From assembly GCF_004217285.1 (NCBI RefSeq), contig NZ_SHKS01000006.1, forward strand, positions 478,743-542,742: a stretch of DNA of 64,000 bases, read 5' to 3'. The notes beneath the pieces were generated by a model that made no database searches, was not told the DNA's origin, and was given only the letters and a program-made list of their open reading frames with translations. Made by a program: the position numbers and the translations under genes. Positions 41,764 to 50,691 of the stretch are shown here, one piece after another. Numbering within the stretch: the first letter of the stretch is position 1; the number at the start of each line of letters is the position of its first letter. Source of the stretch: Streptomyces sp. BK239. GTDB lineage: Bacteria > Actinomycetota > Actinomycetes > Streptomycetales > Streptomycetaceae.

Positions 41764-42798
41764 TCACCACGACCCGATGTCCGTCTTCCGCATCTTCGGC
41801 GCCCGCCGCGCCGGCACCCGCCCGCTCAGCAGAATCAGCCGCGCCGCCCGATGCCGCTGCCCGGCGTACGGCTCCAGCAGCTCCAGCATCATCGCGTCGT
41901 TCGCCTCCCGGTCCCCCGCCAGCGCGAACCCGACGATCCCCGGCAGATGCAGATCCCCCACGGTCACCTCGTCCGGCGCCCCGTGACTGCGCTGCACCGT
42001 CTCCGCCGACGTCCACGGACCGATCCCCGGCACGACCTCCAGCCGCTCCCGCGCGGCCGAAGGCTCCATCCGCACTGTCTCCTCCAGCCGGGCGGCGACC
42101 CGCACCGCCCGCAGGATCGTCGACGCCCTCTTGTCGTCCACCCCGGCCCGGTGCCACTCCCACGACGGGATCAGCGCCCACGTCCGCGGCGACGGCGTCA
42201 CGAACATCGGCCCGCCCGCCGGCCCCGGCCCCGGCGCGGGCTCCCCGAACCTGCGCACCAGCCTCCGCCACGCCCGGTACGCCTCGTCGGTCGTGACCTT
42301 CTGCTCCAGGACCGAAGGGATCAGCGACTCCAGCACCAGCCCGGTCCGCGTCAGCCGCAGCCCCGGCCGCCGGTGCCGCGCCGTCGCCACCACCCGGTGC
42401 CGGGGCGTGAACGCGTCCGGGTCGTCCGACGCGCCGAGCAGGTCCGGCATCCGCTCCAGCAGCCACCGCGCCCCGGGCCCCCACGCCTGCCCGCGCACCG
42501 CGCCGCCACCGGGGGCCGCGCAGATTCGTAGGGTCCCCGGCCCGGCGGGCGTCAGAGCGGTCCGCCACACCGACCCGTCCGGCATGGCTCGGAACGTCGG
42601 ATCGCCGGGCCCGCGGCGCAGCGGCCCCAGCACCAGCCCCAGGTCCAGCGCCCCCTCCGGCGCCCACGTCCGCACCCGCGCCGCCCCGGCCCCGCCGTCA
42701 GCCTCGCCCCCGGCCTGCCGGGGCACCCCGCCGGGCACACCGACATGCCCGCCGCGCACGGTCGTACGCGTGGGCCGGGGATCGAATCGTCCAGACAC
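41764..42798 (-). CDS. DNA-3-methyladenine glycosylase (HhH-GPD, AlkA-like)
   Basis: Base-excision repair glycosylase of 344 residues. The helix-hairpin-helix is 'LEVVPGIGPWTSAETVQRS', followed by 'GAPDEVTVGDLHLPG' with the conserved catalytic Asp. The N-terminal 200 residues follow the AlkA-like layout found in actinobacteria, with 'GLVLESLIPSVLEQKVT' before the HhH region. GTG at 42798. The first 40 residues are low-complexity Gly/Arg and may be partly untranslated. It follows fbiB on the same strand by about 107 nt. Confidence 0.9.
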   Translation of the reverse strand: MSGRFDPRPTRTTVRGGHVGVPGGVPRQAGGEADGGAGAARVRTWAPEGALDLGLVLGPLRRGPGDPTFRAMPDGSVWRTALTPAGPGTLRICAAPGGGAVRGQAWGPGARWLLERMPDLLGASDDPDAFTPRHRVVATARHRRPGLRLTRTGLVLESLIPSVLEQKVTTDEAYRAWRRLVRRFGEPAPGPGPAGGPMFVTPSPRTWALIPSWEWHRAGVDDKRASTILRAVRVAARLEETVRMEPSAARERLEVVPGIGPWTSAETVQRSHGAPDEVTVGDLHLPGIVGFALAGDREANDAMMLELLEPYAGQRHRAARLILLSGRVPARRAPKMRKTDIGSW

Positions 42799-42870
42799 GG
42801 AGAGGTTCCCGGGGGAAAACGGAAGAGGTTCTGGGGGAAGGGGCCTACGGAAGGGGTTCTACGAGAGTAA
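42799..42870. repeat. Short G-rich direct repeats between fbiB and glycosylase genes
   Basis: GAGAGGTTCCCGGGGGAA, GAAGAGGTTCTGGGGGAA and GGAAGGGGTTCTACGAG recur about every 23 nt just upstream of the glycosylase gene. Possible decayed tandem repeat or regulator half-sites. Confidence 0.4.
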
Positions 42871-42905
42871 AGGCAGCGCCGACGGCAAAGGCACCCCGGC
42901 GGAAC

Positions 42906-44231
42906 TCACCGGACCTCGATGAACGACCCCGCGTCCCGCTCCGCCCGTGCCCTCGGCTCCTCGGCCGGATGCCCGACCGCCACCGCGCCCATGGGGTCCC
43001 ACTCCGGCGGCAGCTCCAGCGCCTCCCGCACGACGTCCCGGCAGAACATCGTCGACGACACCCACGCGGACCCCAGCCGCTCCCCGGCCAGCGCGACCAG
43101 GAAGTTCTGCACGCCCGCCCCGGTCGCCACGACGAACATCTCCCGCTCGGCCCCGTCCCGCCGCGGATCGCCGTACGTGTGGGACCCGTCCATGACCAGA
43201 CACGGAACGACCAGGTAGGGCGCGTTGCGCAGCACGTCCCCGCGGCGCACCCGCTTGGCGATCGACTCCTCGGACTTGCCGTCCCGCCGCAGGTCCGCGA
43301 TCCACGCGTCCCGCATCGCGTCCAGCAGCCGCAGGCGGGACGCCGGCGACTCCAGCAGCACGAACCGCCACGGTGTCGTGTGGTGCGGCGCGGGCGCCGT
43401 GACCGCCGCCGCCACGGCCCTCCGTACCGCCCCGGGGTCGACGGGCTCGTCGGTGAAGGCGCGCACGGTCCGCCGCTGGGTGACCGCCAGCCGCACCGCC
43501 TCCGAGGTGCCGAGCCGGAACATGTCGTCGCGCGCGCCGCGCACCATGGCCCGCGCGCCCTCCGCGTCACCGTCGGCGACCACATGACCCAGACCGCGCA
43601 CGACCGCCACCGGCAGTCCGGCGGCCTTGCCCTTCACCAGGTCGCCCGCGGAGGCCAGTTCGTCGGCCGTCGCGACGACGGTCGCGCTCAGCGGGTTGCC
43701 GTGCGCGTCCGTGCCCCCGCGCAGGTCGTCGAGCACGCGCACACCGGCGGCGCCGATGGCGACGTCGGTGAGACCCGCGCGCCAGGGCCGCCCGAAGGTG
43801 TCGGTGACGACGACGCCGACGCTCACGCCGAGGGCGTCGCGCAGCCCGTCGCGGATCGCGCGCGCGGAGGCGTCCGGGTCCTCGGGCAGCAACAGCACCG
43901 TGCCGGCGGGGGTGTTGGAGGCGTCGACGCCGGCCGCGGCCATCACCAGGCCCTGCCGGTTCTCCACGATCCGCAGCGGACCGCGCCGGGCCACGACCCG
44001 GACGGTCTCGGCGTCGACGGCGGCCTCGCGGTCCTCGGCCCGGACGATCCGCCCCTCCGCCTTGGACACGATCTTCGACGTCACCAGCAGCACGTCCCCG
44101 TCGGCGAGCGCGGGCTCGGCGGCGGCGATCAGCTTGGCGAGGTCGTCCCCGGCGCGCACCTCGGGCAGCCCGGGCACGGCCCAGACCCGGTAGCCGCTCT
44201 CCGTGTCCGCTCTCGTGCTCTCGACGCTCAC
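42906..44231 (-). CDS. fbiB: Bifunctional F420:gamma-glutamyl ligase / FMN-dependent reductase
   Basis: FbiB of 441 residues adds glutamates to dehydro-F420-0 and reduces it with its C-terminal flavin domain. The N-terminal CofE domain (1-245) has 'GDVLLVTSKIVSKAEGRIV', 'TDTFGRPWRAGLTDVAIGAAG' and 'DELASAGDLVKGKA'. The nitroreductase-fold domain (from about 250) has 'RRTVRAFTDEPVDPGAV', 'APHHTTPWRFV' and 'AVAVGHPAEEP'. GTG at 44231 overlaps the fbiA stop (GTGA) and follows GGAGG. This fused form is typical of actinobacteria. Confidence 0.96.
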   Translation of the reverse strand: MSVESTRADTESGYRVWAVPGLPEVRAGDDLAKLIAAAEPALADGDVLLVTSKIVSKAEGRIVRAEDREAAVDAETVRVVARRGPLRIVENRQGLVMAAAGVDASNTPAGTVLLLPEDPDASARAIRDGLRDALGVSVGVVVTDTFGRPWRAGLTDVAIGAAGVRVLDDLRGGTDAHGNPLSATVVATADELASAGDLVKGKAAGLPVAVVRGLGHVVADGDAEGARAMVRGARDDMFRLGTSEAVRLAVTQRRTVRAFTDEPVDPGAVRRAVAAAVTAPAPHHTTPWRFVLLESPASRLRLLDAMRDAWIADLRRDGKSEESIAKRVRRGDVLRNAPYLVVPCLVMDGSHTYGDPRRDGAEREMFVVATGAGVQNFLVALAGERLGSAWVSSTMFCRDVVREALELPPEWDPMGAVAVGHPAEEPRARAERDAGSFIEVR

Positions 44232-45187
44232 GCTCCCCGCACCTCCTCCGCCAGGGCCAGCGCCTCGCGGGCCATCGTCGCGGTCGCCTCGACGTCGGTC
44301 ATCATCAGCGGCACGGCCCGGCAGCGGATCCCGGCGGCCTCGACCCGGTCGACGACGCCCGCGTCGACGGTGTCCACCAGCCAGCCGTCGAGGAGGCCCG
44401 AGCCGTAGTGCTCGGCGACCGCCGCGGCCGTCGACTCCACGCCGACCGCCGCGAGCACCTTGTCGGCCATGCCCCGCACGGGCGCGTCCCCGACGATGGG
44501 GGAGAGGCCGACCACCGGGACCCCCGCCTCCGCGATCGCCTCGCGCACGCCGGGCACGGCGAGGATCGTGCCGACGGAGACGACCGGGTTCGACGGCGGG
44601 AAGAGGACGACGTCCGCCTCCGCGATCGCCTCCAGGACCCCCGGGGCGGGCTTCGCCTGCTCGGCGCCCACCGGCACGATCGCCTCGGCCGGCACGGACG
44701 CCCGCAGCCGCACCCAGTACTCCTGGAAGTGGACCGCCTTGCGCTCCCCGTCGACCTCGACGGCGACATGGGTCTCGACCCGGTCGTCGGTCATCGGGAT
44801 CAGCCGCACGCCCGGCTTCCACCGGTCGCACAGCGCCTCGGTCACCGCGCTCAGCGGGTAGCCGGCGCCGAGCATCTGCGTCCGCACGATGTGCGTGGCG
44901 AAGTCCCGGTCGCCCAGCCCGAACCACTCGGGGCCCACGCCGTACGCCGCGAGCTCCTCCTTCAGGTGGAAGGTCTCCTCGGCCCGCCCCCAGCCCTGCT
45001 CCTCGTTGATGCCGCCGCCGAGCGTGTACATCACCGTGTCGAGGTCCGGGCAGACCTTCAGCCCGAAGAGGTGGATGTCGTCCCCGGTGTTGCCGATGAC
45101 CGTGATGTCCGCGTCCGGCACGGCCTGCTTCAGACCGCGCAGGAACCGGGCACCGCCGATGCCGCCTGCCAGAACCACAATGCGCAT
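44228..45187 (-). CDS. fbiA: 2-phospho-L-lactate/phosphoenolpyruvate transferase of F420 synthesis
   Basis: CofD/FbiA family, 319 residues. Transfers the phosphoenolpyruvyl (or phospholactyl) group from the guanylylated donor onto Fo. Starts with 'MRIVVLAGGIGGARFLRGLKQ', then 'NTGDDIHLFGLKVCPDLDTVMYTLGG' and 'PPSNPVVSVGTILAVPG', all characteristic. ATG at 45187 lacks a clear ribosome site. It lies 65 nt downstream of the cysteine dioxygenase gene, so it may be co-transcribed or use a local promoter that is not obvious. Confidence 0.96.
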   Translation of the reverse strand: MRIVVLAGGIGGARFLRGLKQAVPDADITVIGNTGDDIHLFGLKVCPDLDTVMYTLGGGINEEQGWGRAEETFHLKEELAAYGVGPEWFGLGDRDFATHIVRTQMLGAGYPLSAVTEALCDRWKPGVRLIPMTDDRVETHVAVEVDGERKAVHFQEYWVRLRASVPAEAIVPVGAEQAKPAPGVLEAIAEADVVLFPPSNPVVSVGTILAVPGVREAIAEAGVPVVGLSPIVGDAPVRGMADKVLAAVGVESTAAAVAEHYGSGLLDGWLVDTVDAGVVDRVEAAGIRCRAVPLMMTDVEATATMAREALALAEEVRGA

Positions 45188-45252
45188 GGCGCAAGTCTCG
45201 CAGGCGGGTACGACAACGCGGCGCGCGGCCGGTCCGGCGCGGCCGGCCGGCC

Positions 45253-45771
45253 TCAGGCGGTCAGGGCGCCGGCCTCGCTGCGGTCCTCGCCGCGCCCCTC
45301 GCAGTGGGGCGCCGTGTGCATGGGCATCTCGGTCAGGCCGGGGAAGTAGACGTGCAGGCTGACCGCCGGTTCCAGCGCGTCGTTGACGACCTCGTGCGCG
45401 TACCCGGGCGCGAAGACGCGCTGCGCTCCCGCGTCCAGCACGCGCGTGCCGCGCGCCGTGTGCTCGGTCAGCGCACCGTCCAGGACGGTCAGCACGCCCG
45501 AGGAGCGGCCGTGGTCGTGCGCCCCGCTGCCCTGTCCGGGCACCCAGGACAGCAGCCACACCTCGTAGCCGGGCCCGGTGCGCAGCCGGTGGTACCAGCG
45601 GGTCGTGGCGTCGTAGCGGACGAGGTGCTCCCACTGGGAGCGGTCGGCGGCGATGGAGCGGGCCAGGCCGACGAACTCCGCGACGGTGGAGGGGTGTTCG
45701 CGGGGAGCCTGGAGGAGGTGCGGGACTTCGAGGATGTCGCCGGCGATCTGGAGGTCGCTGTCGCTGTTCAT
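45253..45771 (-). CDS. Cysteine dioxygenase type I family protein
   Basis: Cupin iron enzyme of 172 residues that oxidises cysteine to cysteine sulfinate. The cupin motif is 'GSGAHDHGRSSGVLTVLDGALTEH', with the metal His pair, and 'HEVVNDALEPAVSLHVYFP' supplies the third His. ATG at 45771 is preferred; GAGGAA is about 12 nt upstream, and a GTG at 45816 would add 15 residues. Preceded by a Cys-rich leader ORF (45919-46014) on the same strand and followed closely by fbiA. Cysteine-dependent control through the leader is inferred. Confidence 0.92.
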   Translation of the reverse strand: MNSDSDLQIAGDILEVPHLLQAPREHPSTVAEFVGLARSIAADRSQWEHLVRYDATTRWYHRLRTGPGYEVWLLSWVPGQGSGAHDHGRSSGVLTVLDGALTEHTARGTRVLDAGAQRVFAPGYAHEVVNDALEPAVSLHVYFPGLTEMPMHTAPHCEGRGEDRSEAGALTA

Positions 45772-45918
45772 GGGATGCGGGGGTTCCTCGGCGGAAGAAG
45801 TGGGGGCTGGGTGCACGTGCCGTGCGCCCGGGTCACGGGCGGCGGGGAAGCCCGGGTGCGGGCGTGAAACCGAGCGGTTCGGTCGCGGTGGACCGGGAGG
45901 AGCCGGAGCGCGTGAGGC

Positions 45919-46014
45919 TCAACAGCCGCAGGAACGACAACAGCTACAGCGAGCGCGGGCAGCACCGTGGGACCCGGCGGTGCGGGTCTTGGTGAGTGCC
46001 GAGTTCGCGAGCAT
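45919..46014 (-). CDS. Cys-rich leader peptide upstream of cysteine dioxygenase
   Basis: 31-codon ORF on the same strand as cysteine dioxygenase, ATG at 46014, TGA at 45919. The first part is 'MLANSALTKTRTAGSHGAAR'; the last nine residues read Cys-Ser-Cys-Cys-Arg-Ser-Cys-Gly-Cys, giving five Cys codons directly before the stop. A TTGACA promoter ends seven nt before the ATG, so the leader would be translated from a leaderless mRNA. The cysteine dioxygenase start is 147 nt downstream. Mycobacterial leaderless poly-Cys ORFs are known to act as cysteine-responsive attenuators; this has the same architecture. Too short for ordinary gene calling. Confidence 0.75.
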   Translation of the reverse strand: MLANSALTKTRTAGSHGAARARCSCCRSCGC

Positions 46015-46021
46015 GCCCACT

Positions 46022-46050
46022 AGGACACCGGTTCACACTCCCGCTGTCAA
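46022..46050 (-). promoter_or_regulatory. Promoter of the Cys leader / cysteine dioxygenase transcript
   Basis: On the minus strand, consensus -35 TTGACA (46045-46050) and -10 TGTCCT (46022-46027) with an exact 17-nt spacer; the hexamer ends seven nt before the leader ATG at 46014. Confidence 0.65.
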
Positions 46051-46377
46051 CTCGACCACCCCCGCGCGGGGCCCCTTCACCTCATCAGGTTCATCTGCGA
46101 GGTGAAAGGTTTGTGCATGCCGTTGCCGGGACACATGGCGCACATGCCGGGCACGCAAGCCTCGCGGTGACCTCGTGATCCGAGTGTGATCAGGTTCGCC
46201 TTCGCGCGCGTGTCGGAACGGGATCGAACCACTGGGCGTCCTCCTTCGTGCAGGCGTTGTGCGGGCGGGGTGTCCGCCGGGCCCTCGGCTGCGTGTCAAG
46301 GTTTATGGCGATTTGAACACTTACCGCACGGCCTTGGTTCCGCAGAGTGAATAAGGGGCTCAATAGCAGATCTCGGC

Positions 46378-46407
46378 TTGACTCTCCCGGAGCGGCACAC
46401 TTGTAAT
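46378..46407 (+). promoter_or_regulatory. whiB promoter
   Basis: TTGACT (46378-46383), 18-nt spacer, TGTAAT (46402-46407). The start would be near 46414, leaving a leader of about 68 nt with GAGGGG before the ATG. S. coelicolor whiB is known to have more than one promoter; a second is not obvious here. Confidence 0.55.
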
Positions 46408-46481
46408 TTCACTCGTGTCGTTCAGCCGCCATCGGTAACGGCCACGTCACGGGGACGCGAAAGACAGAGCGAGGGGCGCAC

Positions 46482-46745
46482 ATGACCGAGCTGGTGCAGC
46501 AACTGCTGGTCGACGACGCGGGCGAGGAACTCGGCTGGCAGGAGCGCGCACTGTGCGCCCAGACCGACCCCGAGTCCTTCTTCCCCGAGAAGGGCGGTTC
46601 GACCCGGGAGGCGAAGAAGGTCTGCCTCGCGTGCGAGGTCCGCTCCGAATGCCTCGAGTACGCCCTCGCCAACGACGAACGCTTCGGCATCTGGGGCGGC
46701 CTGTCCGAGCGGGAACGCCGCAGACTGAAGAAGGCGGCCGTCTGA
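46482..46745 (+). CDS. whiB: WhiB sporulation regulator
   Basis: Iron-sulfur cluster protein of 87 residues, the same length as S. coelicolor WhiB, required for the switch from growth to aerial septation. Cluster ligands are Cys25, Cys48, Cys51 and Cys57 (C-x22-CxxC-x5-C); the 'GIWGG' turn is at 69-73 and the basic 'RRRLKK' tail binds DNA, together with a WhiA/sigma partner. ATG at 46482 after GAGGGGCGCAC. Followed by a strong hairpin and the large glycosyltransferase gene on the same strand. Confidence 0.96.
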   Translation: MTELVQQLLVDDAGEELGWQERALCAQTDPESFFPEKGGSTREAKKVCLACEVRSECLEYALANDERFGIWGGLSERERRRLKKAAV

Positions 46746-46775
46746 GCGGACGGCCCGCCTCCCCAGCGGGAAGAT

Positions 46776-46826
46776 CGCGAACGGCCCGTCGCCGGTGGCT
46801 CGTCCACAGGCGGCGGGCCGTTCGCG
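46776..46826 (+). terminator. Hairpin downstream of whiB
   Basis: CGCGAACGGCCCG (46776-46788) pairs with CGGGCCGTTCGCG (46814-46826) with further inner GC pairing; it lies 31 nt after the whiB stop. Confidence 0.7.
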
Positions 46827-46977
46827 TCCGCCCGTCGCCCGGCCACCGCCCCTCGACGAGACGCTTCGCGTCGCCCCTTTTGGTTCTGCCGATAGTGTGG
46901 TCGCTCGTCCGAACGCCCGCCGCCCCCACACGGCACGGGCGTCCACCGCAGTCCATCGAACCGGGGCCCGTACCTCG

Positions 46978-49900
46978 ATGTCCGTGCACAGCCACACGGC
47001 AGCCCAACAAGACGCTGCCACACCGCAGTTCCCCCGCCATGTGGTGACCGCGGTCCTCGTCTCCCACGACGGCGCCCGCTGGCTCCCCGACGCGCTCGCC
47101 GGGCTGCTCGGCCAGGAGCGCCCCGTCCAGGCCGTCATGGCCGCCGACACCGGCAGCGCCGACGACTCGGCCCGACTGGTCACCGACGCGCTCGGCCCCG
47201 ACCGCGTACTGCACCTCGCCCGGCGCACCGGCTTCGGCCAGGCCGTCGAGGAGGCCGACCGCGCCGCCCCCGTCCTCACCCCCGAGGAACTGCCCTACCT
47301 CAAGCGCCCCAGCGGCTGGGACCCCGTCACGCGCACATGGCGCGACGACGCCTACGACCTCCCCGAGCTCCCGCACGGAGAGCCCGTCCAGTGGCTGTGG
47401 CTGCTGCACGACGACTGCGCCCCCGAACCCGGCGCCCTCGCCGAACTCCTGCGCGTCGTCGACAACGAACTCGAACTCGGCCGCGACGACGTGGCCGTCG
47501 TCGGCCCCAAACTGCGCGGCTGGTACGACCGCCGCCAGCTCCTCGAAGTCGGCGTCACCATCGCCCGCTCCGGCCGCCGCTGGACCGGCCTGGACCGCCG
47601 CGAACAGGACCAGGGCCAGCACGACCACGTCCGCCCCGTGCTGTCGGTGTCCACCGCCGGCATGCTCGTCCGCCGCGACGTCTTCGAGGAACTCGGCGGC
47701 TTCGACCGCCGCCTGCCCCTCATGCGCGACGACGTCGACCTGTGCTGGCGCGTCACCGCCGCCGGCCACCGCGTCCTCGTCGCCCCCGACGCCGTCGTAC
47801 GGCACGCCGAGGCCGCCTCCCGGGAGCGGCGCGCGGTCGACTGCGCGGGCCGCACCACGGCCTCCCCCCACAAGGTGGACAAGGCCGGCGCCGCCTACAC
47901 CCTCCTCGTCAACAGCCGCACCGCCCAACTCCCGTGGATCCTGGTGCGCCTCGTCCTCGGCACCCTGCTGCGGACCGTCGTCTACCTCGTCGGCAAGGTC
48001 CCCGGACAGGCCGTCGACGAGATCCGCGGCCTGCTGGGCACCCTGCTGCGGCCCGAACGGATCATCGCCGCGCGGCGCGACCGCGCCAAGCCGCAGATCG
48101 ACAAGGGCGAACTGCGGGCGCTGTTCCCGCCACCAGGAGCGACCGTCCGGGCCGCCGTCGAGCAGATCGCCGGCAACCTCTTCGGCGCCTCAGACCCCGA
48201 GACCCCCGGCGGCGCCGGACGGCACGGCGGCGCCATCGAATCCGGACCCGGCGGCGACGACGCCGACTTCCTGGAGATCGAGCAGTTCGCCCGCGTCAAG
48301 CGCATCGCCCGCAAACCAGGACCGGTGCTCTTCCTGGTACTGCTCCTCGTCTCCCTCGTCGCCTGCCGCAGCCTCCTGGGCGGCGGCGCGCTCGCCGGCG
48401 GCGCCCTGCTGCCCGCCCCGGCCGACGCCTCCGACCTCTGGTCGCGCTACCTGGACGCCTGGCACCCCGTGGGCGCGGGCGGCACCCCGGCCGCACCCCC
48501 CTACCTCGCGATCGTCGCCCTGCTGGCCTCCCTGCTGTTCGGCTCGACCGGCCTCGCCGTCACCGTCCTGCTGGTCTGCTCCGTGCCACTGGCCGGCCTC
48601 AGCGCCTACTTCGCCTCCCGGCCCCTCGTCCCCTCCCGCCTGCTGCGGGCATGGGCCGCCGTCGTCTACGCCTTCCTGCCCGCCGCCACCGGCGCCCTCG
48701 CCGGCGGCCGCATCGGCACCGCCGTCCTGGCCGTCCTGCTGCCGCTCATCGCACGCGCCGGCATCACCGCCGCCGGCCTCGCCAACTCCTCCGGGGCGCG
48801 CGGCAGCTGGCGGGCGACCTGGGCGTACGCGCTGCTGCTGACGATCACCACCGCGTTCACCCCGATCGTCTGGCCCGTCGCCCTGGTCCTCGGCCTCGCC
48901 GTGCTGGCTGTGCGCCGCAGCGAACTCCTCGCCTACGGCCCGCGTTTCCTGGCCCAGCTCGGCACCCCCCTGCTGATCCTCGCGCCCTGGTCGCTGACCC
49001 TGATCCCGTCCGGTTTCCTCACCGAGGCCGGCCTGCCCTACGGCCCCTCCACGGCCACCGCCGCCGACCTGCTCGGCGCCAGCCCCGGCGGCCCCGGCAC
49101 CGTCGACGGCCTGATGCTCATCGGCGTCGTCCTGGCCGCCCTCGCCGCCCTCCTGCGCTCCGAGCGCCAGGCGGGCATCCGCACGGCGTGGACCGTCGCC
49201 CTGGTCGGCCTCGTCTTCGCCGTCCTGTCCAACCAGTCCGCCTGGGCCGGCCCCGCCACCCTCGTCTACGGCATCGCCCTGCTCGCCGCCGCCCTCCTCG
49301 GCGCCGACGGCGCACGCGGGCGCGTCGCCGAACAGAGCTTCGGCTGGCGCCAGCCGGTCGCCGCCCTCATCGCCTTCGCCTCGGCCGCCGGCCCGCTGCT
49401 CGTCGCCGCCGGCTGGATGCTCGGCGGCGCCGACGGCCCGCTGGAGCGCCGCGACCCCGTCCAGGTGCCCGCGTTCGTCGCCGAGGACAGCAACACCCGC
49501 GACCAGGCCCGCACCCTCGTCCTCGCCGGGGACTCCACCGCCCACGTCGGCTACATGCTGGTCCGCGGCTCCGGCACCCGCCTCGGCGACGCCGAACTCG
49601 CCGCCGCCGACGGCGAGAACGACGCCCTGAGCAAGGTCGTCGCCAACCTCGTCGCCGGCTCCGGCGCCGACCAGAGCGACCAGCTCGGCAAGTTCGCCGT
49701 GCGCTACGTCCTCGTCCACAAGGGCGCGCCCCGCGAGATCACCCGCGTCCTGGACGCCACGCCCGGGATGTCCCGGCTCAGCCAGCAGGCCGGCGGCGCC
49801 CTGTGGCGCGTCGACCAGGAGGTCTCCCGCGCCGCCGTCGTCACCGCATCCGGCAAGGGCGCGCCGCTGCCCGTCGCCGCCGGCCCCGTGGACATCCACA

Positions 49901-50691
49901 CCGAGATCCCCGACGGCGACGACGGCCGGATCCTGCGCCTGGCCGACGCCGCCGCCGACGGCTGGACCGCCACCCTCGACGGCAAGCCGCTCACCCGCAC
50001 CACCGTCGACGGCTGGGCCCAGGGCTTCGAACTCCCCGCCGGCGGCGGCGAGCTGGACGTCACCTACGACGACCCGTTCACCCACACCGCCTGGCTGTGG
50101 GCCCAGGGCGCCCTCGCCCTCGTCCTCGTCGTCCTCGCCCTCCCCGGCCGCCGCCGCGACGTCGACGACGACCTCCCCGAAGAGGAACCCCGGCCCGAGG
50201 CGCCCGCCGACGGCGAAGGCCGCCGCGCCCGCCGCCTGCGCGCCCAGGCCGAAGCGGACGAAGCCGCCCGGACCGAAGGCGAGGAAGCCACCACCCGGGC
50301 CGAAGCCGAGGACTTCCCGCCCCCGCCGCAGGAGACCCCGGCCGCCGTCCCCCAGCAGACCCCCTACGCCGACTGGGACGCACCCGGCTACGCGGGCGCC
50401 GCACCCCACCCCGCCCAGAGCGGCGAGCAGTACCAGGCCGCCCCCCAGCAGTATCCGCCGGGCGGCTACGACCAGCAGTCCTACGCCCCCTACCAGGCCG
50501 CCCCCTACGACCCCTACGACCCCTACGCCCAGGAGGGGCGGACCTCGCAGACGGGCCCCTACGACCAGCCCTACCAGCAGCAGGGTTACGACCCCTCGGC
50601 GTACGACAGAGCCGTCCACGACCACCGCTACGACCAGAACCACGACCCCCACGGCACCGGCAGCGAGCGCCCCGACGGGAGCCAGCAGTGA
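46978..50691 (+). CDS. Large multi-pass GT2 glycosyltransferase
   Basis: Membrane glycosyltransferase of 1237 residues. The cytosolic GT2 domain covers about 20-340: 'VTAVLVSHDGARWLPDALAGLLGQ', 'WLWLLHDDCAPEPGAL' with the DDx metal motif, 'VSTAGMLVRRDVFEELGGFD' and 'RDDVDLCWRV'. About a dozen hydrophobic helices follow (440-860), then an extracellular beta region (about 860-1040), a last TM ('WLWAQGALALVLVVLALPG') and a 180-residue acidic then Gln/Tyr/Pro-rich tail. ATG at 46978; TAGTGT at 46893-46898 is a possible -10. It ends in GTGA overlap with the DUF5719 gene. Probably makes or extends a wall polysaccharide. Confidence 0.92.
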   Translation: MSVHSHTAAQQDAATPQFPRHVVTAVLVSHDGARWLPDALAGLLGQERPVQAVMAADTGSADDSARLVTDALGPDRVLHLARRTGFGQAVEEADRAAPVLTPEELPYLKRPSGWDPVTRTWRDDAYDLPELPHGEPVQWLWLLHDDCAPEPGALAELLRVVDNELELGRDDVAVVGPKLRGWYDRRQLLEVGVTIARSGRRWTGLDRREQDQGQHDHVRPVLSVSTAGMLVRRDVFEELGGFDRRLPLMRDDVDLCWRVTAAGHRVLVAPDAVVRHAEAASRERRAVDCAGRTTASPHKVDKAGAAYTLLVNSRTAQLPWILVRLVLGTLLRTVVYLVGKVPGQAVDEIRGLLGTLLRPERIIAARRDRAKPQIDKGELRALFPPPGATVRAAVEQIAGNLFGASDPETPGGAGRHGGAIESGPGGDDADFLEIEQFARVKRIARKPGPVLFLVLLLVSLVACRSLLGGGALAGGALLPAPADASDLWSRYLDAWHPVGAGGTPAAPPYLAIVALLASLLFGSTGLAVTVLLVCSVPLAGLSAYFASRPLVPSRLLRAWAAVVYAFLPAATGALAGGRIGTAVLAVLLPLIARAGITAAGLANSSGARGSWRATWAYALLLTITTAFTPIVWPVALVLGLAVLAVRRSELLAYGPRFLAQLGTPLLILAPWSLTLIPSGFLTEAGLPYGPSTATAADLLGASPGGPGTVDGLMLIGVVLAALAALLRSERQAGIRTAWTVALVGLVFAVLSNQSAWAGPATLVYGIALLAAALLGADGARGRVAEQSFGWRQPVAALIAFASAAGPLLVAAGWMLGGADGPLERRDPVQVPAFVAEDSNTRDQARTLVLAGDSTAHVGYMLVRGSGTRLGDAELAAADGENDALSKVVANLVAGSGADQSDQLGKFAVRYVLVHKGAPREITRVLDATPGMSRLSQQAGGALWRVDQEVSRAAVVTASGKGAPLPVAAGPVDIHTEIPDGDDGRILRLADAAADGWTATLDGKPLTRTTVDGWAQGFELPAGGGELDVTYDDPFTHTAWLWAQGALALVLVVLALPGRRRDVDDDLPEEEPRPEAPADGEGRRARRLRAQAEADEAARTEGEEATTRAEAEDFPPPPQETPAAVPQQTPYADWDAPGYAGAAPHPAQSGEQYQAAPQQYPPGGYDQQSYAPYQAAPYDPYDPYAQEGRTSQTGPYDQPYQQQGYDPSAYDRAVHDHRYDQNHDPHGTGSERPDGSQQ

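Larger units (their letters stand above)
45772..46481. other. Divergent region between cysteine dioxygenase and whiB
   Basis: 710 nt holding the Cys leader ORF and its promoter (45919-46050) and the whiB promoter (46378-46407). The middle (about 46100-46370) has no supportable gene. It includes AT-richer patches such as GTCAAGGTTTATGGCGATTT and GTGTGATCAGG near 46186, the kind of place where developmental regulators bind. Confidence 0.55.

Noticed and set aside
45188..45252. Terminator or promoter between cysteine dioxygenase and fbiA
   Set aside because: Only a GCGCGGCCGG direct repeat and imperfect pairings are visible; neither a clear hairpin nor a -10/-35 pair could be supported.
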